Assembly (NCBI GenBank): GCA_965200795.1 | Contig: CBDAVB010000003.1 | Span: 274,216 to 338,215, forward strand | DNA from: Parashewanella sp965200795 | Lineage (GTDB): Bacteria > Pseudomonadota > Gammaproteobacteria > Enterobacterales > Shewanellaceae | Reading direction: 5' to 3' | DNA length: 64,000 bases | Shown: piece by piece, positions 54,383 through 63,119 of the stretch | Layout: the number at the start of each line of letters is the position of its first letter | Position numbering within the stretch: the stretch's first letter is position 1 | The notes under the pieces: generated by a model | Seen by the model: only the letters and a program-made list of their open reading frames with translations | The model's database searches: none | Told to the model about the DNA's origin: nothing | Program-made: the position numbers and the translations under genes

Positions 54383-55509
54383 TATACCCGTGATCATTCA
54401 AGATGCGATTTTTTCAAACAAAGGCTTGCAATTTTCTGTAATGAGAACATCATAGCAACATGATTGAAATATCCTTAACCAAAGAACAAAGAAGAAAAAC
54501 ATTCTCTGGGATCACGACATAAATCGTCAAGTGATAGCCGTGAATGTGACCGCATTAAAGTTGTTCTGTTACGTTCAGAAGGCTGGTCTTATTCTTTAAT
54601 TGCTCAAGCGTTACGGATAGATAAAACAACAGTCAAACGTCATTTTGATGACTATCAATCTCAAGAAAAACTGAAACCCGAAAATGGCGGTTCAGTCAGT
54701 CGGCTCACTCCAGAGCAAACCGAGTTTTTGATAGCCCATTTAACAAAATTCACTTTCGCTCATACACATCAAATTGTGAGTTATATTGATGAAACCTTTG
54801 GTGTGAAATTTACGGTTGCAGGGTTAAACAAATGGCTGCATCGCAATGGCTTCAGTTACAAAAAGCCTAAGGGTGTTCCCCATAAATTTGATGAGCAAAA
54901 GCAAGCCGAATTTAAAGAAAAATACGAGACATTAAAGGCCGAAAAGCCTGATAATGAGCCAATTTATTTACGGACGCTGTCCATCCTACCATGGCAACAA
55001 AGCTGTCTTACGGTTGGATAAAAAGAGGTGAAGATAAGCTGATTAACACCACAGGCAGCCGTACTCGTTTGAATATTATTGGTGGCATTCAGCTGGGGAA
55101 GTCGGCTGAAACTGTGACAGCTCAATATGAGCGCGTCAACCAAGAATCTGTTGTGGATTTTTCAGTAAAACTGAAAGCTCAACATTCTAAAGCTGAGCGT
55201 ATTCACCTCATCTTAGATGGTGCTGCTTATCACCGAGCAGGCAGCGTAAAAGAAAAAGCAAAGGAGCTGAAAATCGAGCTTCATTACTTACCACCATACA
55301 GTCCGAATTTAAACCCAATTGAGCGGCTCTGGAAAGTAATGAATGAGCATGTGAGAAATAATGAATATTTTGCTTCAGCCAAAGAATTCCGAAAACGGAT
55401 AAATCATTTTTTCGATGTCAAACTTCCAGAAATCGCGGATACTTTAACGAGTAGGATTACTGACAACTTTCAAACGTTCACATCTGCAACTTGAATTTGC
55501 TTGGGTATA
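54383..55509 (+). pseudogene. IS630-family element, second copy, transposase frameshifted
   Basis: Ends match the intact copy at 13827-14947. A 7-base insertion after the first codons (accaaagaacaaag) and a one-base loss near 54965 break the frame, leaving ORFs 54728-55021 and 55005-55494. It is inserted at a TA in the DNA downstream of the PPR-SMR gene; the corresponding site next to copy 1 is empty. Confidence 0.88.
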
Positions 55510-55670
55510 TTTGAATCCAATACACAAAAATCGGCTCGACACTATGGTTAGACAAGATAAAGTATTCTTGGCTGAAATGGTTGAAAAACCCATCGAACAA
55601 GAAGCTGAAACAAGAAACTTAACTTAGGGACGTCGCAGAAGAGTTCATACCAAATATGCCGTCACTCCAG

Positions 55671-56963
55671 GGTAGTGTTTAGAAATCTGTGTCATTTCGG
55701 TAAAATGTCAAAAACAGGAATGACATAATGACTCAAAATTTCGATTTCAATAAAGCTTTAGAACAACTTCAATCAGGTAAAGGTTTAACTGGTGCGGATG
55801 GTGTTCTCACCCCTTTAATCAAACAACTAACAGAAGCAGCGCTTAAAGCAGAACTTGATCAACATTTAGACTCAGATCTTGAGCCCAATCGAAGAAATGG
55901 TTTTAGTAAAAAAACCGTTAAATCTTCAGTTGGCGAATTTGAGTTAGAAACGCCAAGAGACAGAGCCGGCAACTTTGAGCCTCAGCTTGTCAAAAAAAAT
56001 CAAACTAAGCTCTCTGATGAAATTGATCGTAAGATTTTGTCAATGTTTTCAATGGGTATGAGTTATCGTGATATCAAATCTCATGTGGCTGATTTGTATG
56101 GTTTAGAGCTTTCAGAAGCCAGTTTGACGGCTGTGACCGATCAGCTTATTCCTCAGCTCAAAGAATGGCAGCAACGCAGTTTAGACGAGGTCTATCCAAT
56201 TATTTGGCTGGATGCGATTCACTATAAAGTCAAAGACAATGGTCGCTATGTCAGTAAGGCTATTTACACGATTCTAGGCGTTAATCTCGAAGGTAAGAAA
56301 GAGTTACTTGGCCTGTATCTTTCAGAGTCAGAAGGTGCTAATTATTGGCTTTCGGTACTGACCGATCTTCATAATCGTGGTGTTAAGGATATCTTAATTG
56401 CTTGTGTTGACGGGTTAAACGGTTTTCCTGAAGCTATTGCCAGCATTTACCCGGAGACAGAAGTTCAGCTTTGCGTAATTCATCAGGTACGCAACTCAAT
56501 GAAGTATGTGGCATCTAAGCATCAAAAGGCGTTTATGGCTGATTTAAAGCCGGTTTACAGAGCGACAAGTAAATCGGCTGCTGAAACGGCTTTAGATGAG
56601 CTGGAAAACAAATGGGGTAGCCAGTATCCAATCGTTATCGACTCTTGGCGCAGAAAGTGGGAGAACTTGTCCGTTTACTTCAAATATCCAGAATATGTAC
56701 GTCGAGTGATTTACACGACCAATGCGATTGAAGCCGTACATCGCCAGTTTAGGAAACTCACCAAAACAAAAGGGGCATTTCCAAATGAAAACAGCTTGCT
56801 AAAATTGCTTTATGCGGGCATATTGAATGCCTCTAAAAAGTGGACAATGCCAGTCCAAAATTGGAGGCTAGCATTGTCACAATTTGCAATCCATTTTGAA
56901 GGCAGATTGGATAACGTATTAGAAATTTAGAATTTAGGCTGACACAGAATTTTGAACGCCCTC
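55671..56963 (+). mobile_element. IS256-family element, complete (1293 bp)
   Basis: Imperfect inverted ends share the inner block CTGTGTCA. CACTCCAG is directly repeated at 55663-55670 and 56964-56971, the 8-bp target duplication expected for IS256. Confidence 0.92.
55728..56930 (+). CDS. IS256-family (mutator-type) transposase
   Basis: 400 residues with the family pattern: GVLTPLIKQLTEAALKAELD at the start, RNGFSKKTVKSSVGEFELETP, first Asp in PIIWLDAIHYKVKDNG, second Asp in ACVDGLNGFPEAI followed by VQLCVIHQVRNSMKYV, and Glu in TTNAIEAVHRQFRKLTKTKG. Complete and apparently functional. Confidence 0.95.
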   Translation: MTQNFDFNKALEQLQSGKGLTGADGVLTPLIKQLTEAALKAELDQHLDSDLEPNRRNGFSKKTVKSSVGEFELETPRDRAGNFEPQLVKKNQTKLSDEIDRKILSMFSMGMSYRDIKSHVADLYGLELSEASLTAVTDQLIPQLKEWQQRSLDEVYPIIWLDAIHYKVKDNGRYVSKAIYTILGVNLEGKKELLGLYLSESEGANYWLSVLTDLHNRGVKDILIACVDGLNGFPEAIASIYPETEVQLCVIHQVRNSMKYVASKHQKAFMADLKPVYRATSKSAAETALDELENKWGSQYPIVIDSWRRKWENLSVYFKYPEYVRRVIYTTNAIEAVHRQFRKLTKTKGAFPNENSLLKLLYAGILNASKKWTMPVQNWRLALSQFAIHFEGRLDNVLEI

Positions 56964-57092
56964 CACTCCAGCGAAAGCTGGAGTCCGTTTTCTTTGGTTA
57001 ATTTTGCAAAAGTCGCTTTATATCTGCTTTCGCAGGTATGACAATTGAAGTGCTGAAATTTAAATTGGTATCTTATGAACTGCCAGATCCCT

Positions 57093-57704
57093 TATAGAGT
57101 TCTAATATATCTTCCATAGCGCTCACGAAGGCAGCGTTTTCCTCTTCAGGTATACACCACTCTTCTTTAAGCCAGGGTTTAAGTTCGTTTTTTTTAACGC
57201 ATAATGAACAGAGGTTCTCGATATGCTATCGACATATTTGAGTTCAATCATCTTGTCTCTAAGAAGATTTAATGTCCAACGGCAACGTCCTTCCGGAGGC
57301 GCAGAGCAGGTCAGCGCAATTAGGTGTGCTTCGGCTTCACCATCCATTATGCGTCTGCGGCCTTGATGGCTGTGTTTGCTATTAACAGCGACTTCTAATC
57401 CTTCCTCGACAAAACGCTTTCTGAGGCTCGTTACTGCAAGTGGTGAGATGTTTAGCGCCTTAGCAATCTGTTGATTGGTCAGTGGCGAATTATTCTCATC
57501 AATAGCAAGTAAAATTTGGGCGTGTCGTTTCTTATGTTGAGCAACACGTGGTTTCTTCTGCTTTATCAAAGCTTCAAGCATTGAACGCTCTTCATTACTC
57601 AAACGGACATGGTATTTAATCCTCATAACAGCTCCTGTATTCGTTGTGTTCAGGAACTGTTAGGATAAACTATCAGGCCATTATTTGCTTTTGAATGGAC
57701 TACT
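57093..57704 (-). pseudogene. IS630-family (two-frame type), 5' half
   Basis: Carries ORF A (57123-57626): a helix-turn-helix transposase N-terminus (NQQIAKALNISPLAVTSLRKRF). It breaks off at ILELY, exactly where the 3' half at 50736 resumes (KLPYD). The A8 run that allows frameshifting is present. The left end near 57704 reads CTAGTAGTCC on the minus strand. Confidence 0.8.
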
Positions 57705-57783
57705 AGTGTAGTGATTTAAATTGATTTGTTAAACAAAGCTTGTTAAAATAACTAATTGATTTAAATTGTTATTATAAAATAAC

Positions 57784-58150
57784 ATGCCAGCTCAAATTAC
57801 TGTTGATTTAACCCCGGAAATCCGTCAGCAACTGGAAAAATTCGTTAGGAGCAGAACCACCTCTGTTCGCCTTGTTCAGCGCTCCAAAATCATCTTACTC
57901 GCGGCTGACAATACACCAAACTATAAAATCGCGGAACAGCTCGGGCTCAACATTAATAAGGCCTGGGCATGGAGAAATCGTTTTGTTTCCGAAGGGATAG
58001 AAAGCATCAAGAAAGACAGACCCCGCGGTGCTAATCATGGTGGTAAAAATACGCAAAAACAACAAGAGATCCGAGCCCAGATCATCCGAATCACCACCAC
58101 TGAAAAACCCGGCAACGCCACTCACTGGTCAACACGGACGTTAGCTAGTG
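57784..58150 (+). pseudogene. Another IS630-family transposase, N-terminal part only
   Basis: 125 codons: LTPEIRQQLEKFVRSRTTSVRLVQRSKIIL, a helix-turn-helix YKIAEQLGLNINKAWAWRNRF and the THWSTRTLA linker that precedes the DDE domain in relatives. The DDE domain is missing; the frame ends in unrelated DNA at 58161. It is a different subgroup from the two other IS630 types in this window. Confidence 0.75.
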
Positions 58151-58161
58151 CCCATCCATAA

Positions 58162-58354
58162 ACAGGCTTTTTTCAAATTTATCGTATTGGCGGCTATTTA
58201 ATTTAGAGTATTTTGAAAAAGGGAAATCAGCCTGGTCACCTAAAAGTTGAATTAAGGTTTATTTTTTGAGTTATTTTTGTAATAACAGTTTCAATGAACC
58301 ACACCAACCCCTCAGCTTCGCCGATTAATTAAAAAATCAACCGCGTCAGCGGTT
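58162..58354. other. Non-coding stretch
   Basis: About 190 bases between two transposase remnants. I see no gene, hairpin or repeat worth naming. Confidence 0.4.
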
Positions 58355-58787
58355 TCAGGCTGTGGATATTCTCGCTAATGTCACTAAATTGTAAGCCACA
58401 GCGGATGACCAAACATAAGCCTTAAACATTTCCAGTCCTTTCCAAAAGCACCGTGCCAGCCTGCAGCGTCGCTTAAGACAGGATATGTTCCCTTCGATCC
58501 CCGCCCGAAACTTGGTTAATCTTTTATAAACCCGCCGGCTTTTCGTCATTTCCTCGACCTTTAATCCTTTCTTTTTATTAAAGGCGACGTCTTTAACGCC
58601 CGTTTCTTTCGCCCGCTTCAGGTTTTCCCGGCTGGCATAACCGCCATCCGCCGCCGCTTGACGAGGCACGCGGCCATAAATTTGTTTTTGCCGCTCTGTC
58701 ATCGGGCTCAGTTTCTCACTGTCAGCAGTTTCGACCACGACATCTAACACTAATCCACTTTTTCCGGTCGTGAAATTTAACTTATTA
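58355..58787 (-). pseudogene. IS5/ISNCY-like transposase, C-terminal remnant
   Basis: The frame from NKLNFTTGKSGLVLDVVVE through ADGGYASRENLKRAKETG to the C-terminal RAGIEGNISCLKRRCRLAR shows the last Asp and Glu of a DDE domain. The 5' part is lost: IS4 copy 2 is inserted at 58788, and what follows that element does not continue this gene. Confidence 0.75.
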
Positions 58788-60407
58788 CTCGATGCTGCAG
58801 TTTTTAGAGCTTGATAAAAAATTGATTTAGCTATAGGTCAAACTACTGCTGCGACTCCATGCTAAGGCATCCGAAGCATAATCAGCATCACAACAGCAGT
58901 CTGAAGTGTTAGAGTGAACTCAAAGCTTATACTCGTCAAGCAGTTCATTATGTTTATTCGTAGCCTTTCAATTGTTACTCAATTTTTTGATGCATTAAAT
59001 GTTTCGTTATCCTTGATTAAACCCTCATTAAAATTAACAAGAACTCAAAAAATAGTATTAGGAGCGATGATCACTGGAGTTATCATGACTGAGGCTTTGA
59101 ACTGGGCAGCTTTTGAACGGAGAAGTTTAGGCGTTTTCAAGTCAACGGGCTTATGCTGGATATTCTACAAAGCTAAAATCCCTTGGCAGTACCTACTTCA
59201 AGCGAGTATTTGCAATATATTCAAACATTATCAATTAACAAACGGCCATTTAGATATTGATGATACCCATAAACACCGAGCTAAAAAAACGACTTGTATT
59301 GCAGGTGCACATAAAATCAAAGACAAACCGACAGGTGGGTATATCAATGGGCAAGAGCTGATATTCATGGTACTTGTCACCGATACGGTAACCTTTCCAG
59401 TTGGGTTTAGGTTTTATACCCCCGATCCGAATCTCGCCATTTGGAGCAAACGGGATAAAGAGCTGCAACGACAAGGTATCGCTAAAAAAGAGCGACCACA
59501 AAGACCCATGCCTGACCATGTTAACTATCCGACTAAACAAGCGCTTGCACTAGAAATGCTAAGAGAATTTACCACCGCCTTTCCAAACTTTAAAATCAAG
59601 AGCGTATTAGCCGATGCATTATATGGGACTGCTGATTTCATGGATAAAGCTGAAGAAATCACTCATCACGCTCAAATAGTCAGTCAATTAAGAACAAATC
59701 AACGAGTGAGCAGCAAGAACTCAAAAGCACGAGTTGATACCTATTTTAATCGTCAAAAAGGTGTTGAACTTCAACTGTCTATTCGCGGTGGTGAAGAGAA
59801 GAAAGTCACCATGATGGCTGCGAGGCTATATGTTAATGCGCATAGTAAACGGAGATTTGTTGTGGCGCTAAAATATGAAGGAGAAGAAGAATATCGTTAC
59901 TTGATCGCTAGCAATATGTCATGGCATCACCATGATATAGCAAGACTTTATACATTAAGGTGGTTAGTAGAGGTTTTTATCCAAGATTGGAAAGCTCATT
60001 GCGGTTGGAACAAGTTGAGCAAACAGCAAGGTGTCGATGGTTCGGAGCATGGCCTGATCTTAAGCCTTCTGTGCGAGCATTTACTGTTGCAACATCCTGA
60101 GCAGTCTGTCCGGCTTAAAAACAAACACCCTGGGATGCCTGTGGGTTGCCTAATTGAACGCCTAAAAGTTGAAGCGCTTGTTGCTACGATTCAAGAAGTG
60201 GTATGTGCCAATGATCCAAATGCAGCATTAGAGAGCTTAATTACGGCACTCCATGATTCCTTACCAGAACGAGACTCTAGCAGGCATATGGCAGGTAGAG
60301 ATTTAGGTCGTCAGGAAGAAATTCCTTCATTAAAATCCCATGCAAAAACATTTCAGAATATGGGTTATGCTGCATGATTGTCAATTAAGAAAAACTGCAG
60401 CATCGAG
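58788..60407 (+). mobile_element. IS4-type element, copy 2, complete (1620 bp)
   Basis: Same ends and length as the copy at 7673-9292, opposite orientation. The flanks share only TTA, so there is no clean 5-bp duplication here; a deletion or recombination next to the element is likely. Confidence 0.9.
58914..60377 (+). CDS. IS4-superfamily transposase
   Basis: 487 residues, identical to the copy at 7703-9166, with the DDE residues described there. The two genes point in opposite directions about 50 kb apart and could mediate inversion of everything between them, including the whole core block. Confidence 0.88.
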   Translation: MNSKLILVKQFIMFIRSLSIVTQFFDALNVSLSLIKPSLKLTRTQKIVLGAMITGVIMTEALNWAAFERRSLGVFKSTGLCWIFYKAKIPWQYLLQASICNIFKHYQLTNGHLDIDDTHKHRAKKTTCIAGAHKIKDKPTGGYINGQELIFMVLVTDTVTFPVGFRFYTPDPNLAIWSKRDKELQRQGIAKKERPQRPMPDHVNYPTKQALALEMLREFTTAFPNFKIKSVLADALYGTADFMDKAEEITHHAQIVSQLRTNQRVSSKNSKARVDTYFNRQKGVELQLSIRGGEEKKVTMMAARLYVNAHSKRRFVVALKYEGEEEYRYLIASNMSWHHHDIARLYTLRWLVEVFIQDWKAHCGWNKLSKQQGVDGSEHGLILSLLCEHLLLQHPEQSVRLKNKHPGMPVGCLIERLKVEALVATIQEVVCANDPNAALESLITALHDSLPERDSSRHMAGRDLGRQEEIPSLKSHAKTFQNMGYAA

Positions 60408-60545
60408 TTATAGCTAATTTAGGTGTAGCAACAGCTTATGAATCAGTAAGAAATGAATTAGTTGAATTTTGCAAACAGCAGTATGATCATTTTCCTGCAC
60501 TTTTCACAACGACTAATGAACAAATTGACAACGTAGATGCGTATT
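60408..60545 (+). pseudogene. Gene fragment of unknown origin
   Basis: Between the IS4 and IS21 ends an open frame without a start reads IANLGVATAYESVRNELVEF and DHFPALFTTTNEQIDNVDAY. I do not recognise it. It is the interior of a gene cut by both elements. Confidence 0.35.
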
Positions 60546-60618
60546 CCTGCGGATATGATCGCTGATTCCTGCCCATCGTGATCACTTGTCACTTCAGAGC
60601 ATCAACCTACATGCATTT

Positions 60619-61383
60619 CTAGTCTATTTGATCACCATCAGTCAAGATTTCCTCTTTTTTTCGCATGGATTCACCCTTTAATTTCAGTCGGTGAGCGTTA
60701 TGCATTAACCGATCTAAAATGGCGTCAGCTAGTGTGTTATCTCCGATAGCTTGATGCCACTGCTCAGTTGGTAATTGGCTTATCATGATGGTTGAGTTTG
60801 TTTCGTGTCGGTCGTCCATGATTTCCATTAAGTCACTACGGTTAGCCGCTGTAAGCGGCTCTAGTCCCCAGTCATCGATGATAAGTAAATTGGTTGCGGC
60901 TAAGGTTTTTAACAGCCTCTGATATGTGCCATCAGCTTTTGCCTGTGAAAGTGTCAGTAGTAATCGTGATAGCCTGTAGTAGCGAACGCTGTAACCTTTA
61001 AGACAAGCACTGTGTCCGAGTGCACAAGCCAAATAGGTTTTACCGCAACCACATGGCCCTGTGAGCAAAGTGTTTTGTCCTTTGCTTATCCATTCACACT
61101 GGATAAGTCCGGCCATCTGACTGCGTTTCAGTCCTCTTGGATGCTGGTAATCGATTTCTGAGGCCGTTGCGCTTAATTTGAGTTTGGCACTGCGTAGCAG
61201 TCGTTGCTGCTTCCGGTTATCTCGGTAAAGAGATTCTCTTTCAACGATATATTGCAACCGTTCTTCGAACGATAAATCACCGTAATGACCTAATTGTTCT
61301 TGCTGGCTGGTTAACGCTTGTGCCATGCCTGATAATTTCAGCTGACGTAGTTGTGCGATTAAAGGCTCGATCATCATAATCAC
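60619..61383 (-). CDS. istB: IS21-family ATPase helper IstB
   Basis: AAA+ ATPase that helps the IstA transposase choose targets. 254 residues with an N-terminal helical domain (LKLSGMAQAL, FEERLQYIVERE), Walker A GPCGCGKTYLA, Walker B LLIIDDWGLEP and the sensor region IMISQLPTEQWH. Full length. It starts 3 bases after the istA stop, the usual istAB arrangement. Confidence 0.93.
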   Translation of the reverse strand: MIMMIEPLIAQLRQLKLSGMAQALTSQQEQLGHYGDLSFEERLQYIVERESLYRDNRKQQRLLRSAKLKLSATASEIDYQHPRGLKRSQMAGLIQCEWISKGQNTLLTGPCGCGKTYLACALGHSACLKGYSVRYYRLSRLLLTLSQAKADGTYQRLLKTLAATNLLIIDDWGLEPLTAANRSDLMEIMDDRHETNSTIMISQLPTEQWHQAIGDNTLADAILDRLMHNAHRLKLKGESMRKKEEILTDGDQID

Positions 61384-61386
61384 TCC

Positions 61387-62016
61387 TTAGTGAAAGGCTT
61401 TTGAGCCACGAACATTTTCGTGGTGTTGAGGTAAGTCGAAGCTTTGCTGCTTACTGTTAGCCAGCTTGTCTTGGTTACTTTTGAGGATATTGCTGATTTC
61501 TCGGTATCGATAAAGCTTATGTTTGTTGGCGATAGCACAAGCGTTGTTCAGGCGTTCGTTTGAGTAGGTTTTAGAGAGATTTAATACACCTAAGCACAAG
61601 TTATAGGCTTGCTCTGGGTGTGCTCGGCTATCAAGTTGATGCTTGATCCATTTTGTCACCTCTGAGCCGATACTGCTTGCCCAGTTTAAAAAGCGACCAG
61701 GGTTCCATTGATGGTGTTTCTCATGGCGCTTTGGCATATGTTGAGGTTCAGTTGTTGCCCCCGGTCGATGCTTACGGATGTGGTGACAAATGGCTTTACC
61801 TTTGAAGTAAACGCCTAGCCGCTTGTCACTTACGTGTAGCTCAACTTTTTCACCAACAAGATGATGAGGAACGGAGTAATTGTGGCGATCATATTTGACG
61901 TGATAGTCGATGCCAATTTTAGCGGATTTGATGTCAACATAATGGTAAGGAAGCTTGGGAAGTGGTGCTAACGCCGGTTTATCCAAGCTTTCAAATAAAC
62001 TTTGTCTGCAACCATC
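61387..62016 (-). pseudogene. istA: IS21-family transposase IstA, C-terminal part
   Basis: About 205 codons from CRQSLFESLDKPALAPLPKL on. This is the C-terminal beta-barrel region after the DDE core (VDIKSAKIGIDYHVKYDRHNYS) and the tail that contacts IstB. The DDE core is missing because of the IS630 insertion, so the IS21 is dead but could supply IstB. Confidence 0.88.
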
Positions 62017-63056
62017 TAGTAGTCCATTCAAAAGCAAATAATGGCCTGATAGTTTATCCTAACAGTTCCTGAACACAACGAATACAGGAGCTGTTATGAG
62101 GATTAAATACCATGTCCGTTTGAGTAATGAAGAGCGTTCAATGCTTGAAGCTTTGATAAAGCAGAAGAAACCACGTGTTGCTCAACATAAGAAACGACAC
62201 GCCCAAATTTTACTTGCTATTGATGAGAATAATTCGCCACTGACCAATCAACAGATTGCTAAGGCGCTAAACATCTCACCACTTGCAGTAACGAGCCTCA
62301 GAAAGCGTTTTGTCGAGGAAGGATTAGAAGTCGCTGTTAATAGCAAACACAGCCATCAAGGCCGCAGACGCATAATGGATGGTGAAGCCGAAGCACACCT
62401 AATTGCGCTGACCTGCTCTGCGCCTCCGGAAGGACGTTGCCGTTGGACATTAAATCTTCTTAGAGACAAGATGATTGAACTCAAATATGTCGATAGCATA
62501 TCGAGAACCTCTGTTCATTATGCGTTAAAAAAAATGAACTTAAACCCTGGCTTAAAGAAGAGTGGTGTATACCTGAAGAGGAAAACGCTGCCTTCGTGAG
62601 CGCTATGGAAGATATATTAGAACTCTATAAACTTCCTTACGATCCCAAGCGTCCTTTAGTATGCCTTGATGAAACCAGCAAACAACAAGTTAAAGAAGTT
62701 CGCAACCCGTTACCTTTAGTTTCAGGTTATCCGGAGCGATACGATACGGAATATGAGCGTAACGGTGTCAGCAACCTGTTCATGATATTTGAGCCTTTAG
62801 CGGGCTGGCGGCATGTTGAGGTCACAGAGCACAGAACGGCCGTTGATTGGGCTCATCAAGTAAAAGCCTTAGTAGACGGGCGTTATAAGGATGCTGGGAC
62901 AATTGTGTTGGTTGAGGATAACCTGAATACTCATACCCCGGCTTCATTTTATAAGGCCTTCGAACCAGAAGAAGCTCGTAGGCTGATCAATAAAATCGAA
63001 TTTCATTACACGCCAAAACACGGAAGCTGGTTGGATATGGCTGAAATTGAATTAAG
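62017..63056 (+). mobile_element. IS630-family (two-frame type), most complete copy, 3' truncated
   Basis: The left end (TAGTAGTCCATTC) is shared with the 5' half at 57093-57704. It holds ORF A and most of ORF B but stops after ELSS at 63056, where IS5-type sequence begins. Confidence 0.8.
62096..62599 (+). CDS. IS630-family ORF A with A8 slippery run
   Basis: 167 residues with the DNA-binding helix-turn-helix (NQQIAKALNISPLAVTSLRKRF). At 62527-62534 the codons TTA AAA AAA A contain eight As; slipping back one base yields NELKPWLKEEWCIPEEEN and reads straight into the DDE half (AMEDILELYKLPYD). The run is also A8 in the other 5' half, so a programmed -1 frameshift is more likely than a random mutation. 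Confidence 0.75.
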   Translation: MRIKYHVRLSNEERSMLEALIKQKKPRVAQHKKRHAQILLAIDENNSPLTNQQIAKALNISPLAVTSLRKRFVEEGLEVAVNSKHSHQGRRRIMDGEAEAHLIALTCSAPPEGRCRWTLNLLRDKMIELKYVDSISRTSVHYALKKMNLNPGLKKSGVYLKRKTLPS

Positions 63057-63066
63057 TAGTCGGTAC
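62596..63066 (+). pseudogene. IS630-family ORF B (DDE part), truncated
   Basis: Contains Asp in VCLDETSKQ and Asp in IVLVEDNLNTH, and ends shortly after WLDMAEIELS. The last 50 residues found in the copy at 50736-51345 (SILSRQCLNRR and on) are missing. It is expressed only by frameshifting from ORF A, if at all. Confidence 0.8.
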
Positions 63067-63119
63067 TGAAAAACATAACTTCAAGATTTAAAATGTACGG
63101 CATCTGATTTACGCAAAAT

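Larger units (their letters stand above)
52219..54384. repeat. Duplicated PPR-SMR segment, copy 2
   Basis: This stretch and 10177-12977 are the same segment in inverted orientation: an IS630 relic fragment, about 300 bases of upstream DNA, the gene and its downstream hairpin. The lengths differ by five 126-bp repeat units (630 bases) within a few bases. Here the segment is bounded by IS3 at the left and IS630 at the right, so the 44-bp ends seen around copy 1 are gone. Confidence 0.9.
55626..57092. mobile_element. 166-bp MITE, second copy, split by IS256
   Basis: 55626-55670 and 56972-57092 together equal the 166-bp repeat at 50571-50736. The IS256 element between them duplicated CACTCCAG. 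Its right end joins the 5' half of an IS630 element in inverted orientation. Confidence 0.8.
60546..62016 (-). mobile_element. IS21-family element, partial
   Basis: The right end carries two related subterminal repeats (ATTCCTGCGGATATGATCGC and ATTCCTGCCCATCGTGATCA), as is usual for IS21. istB is complete and istA keeps only its C-terminal part because an IS630 element is inserted at about 62017. Confidence 0.85.
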
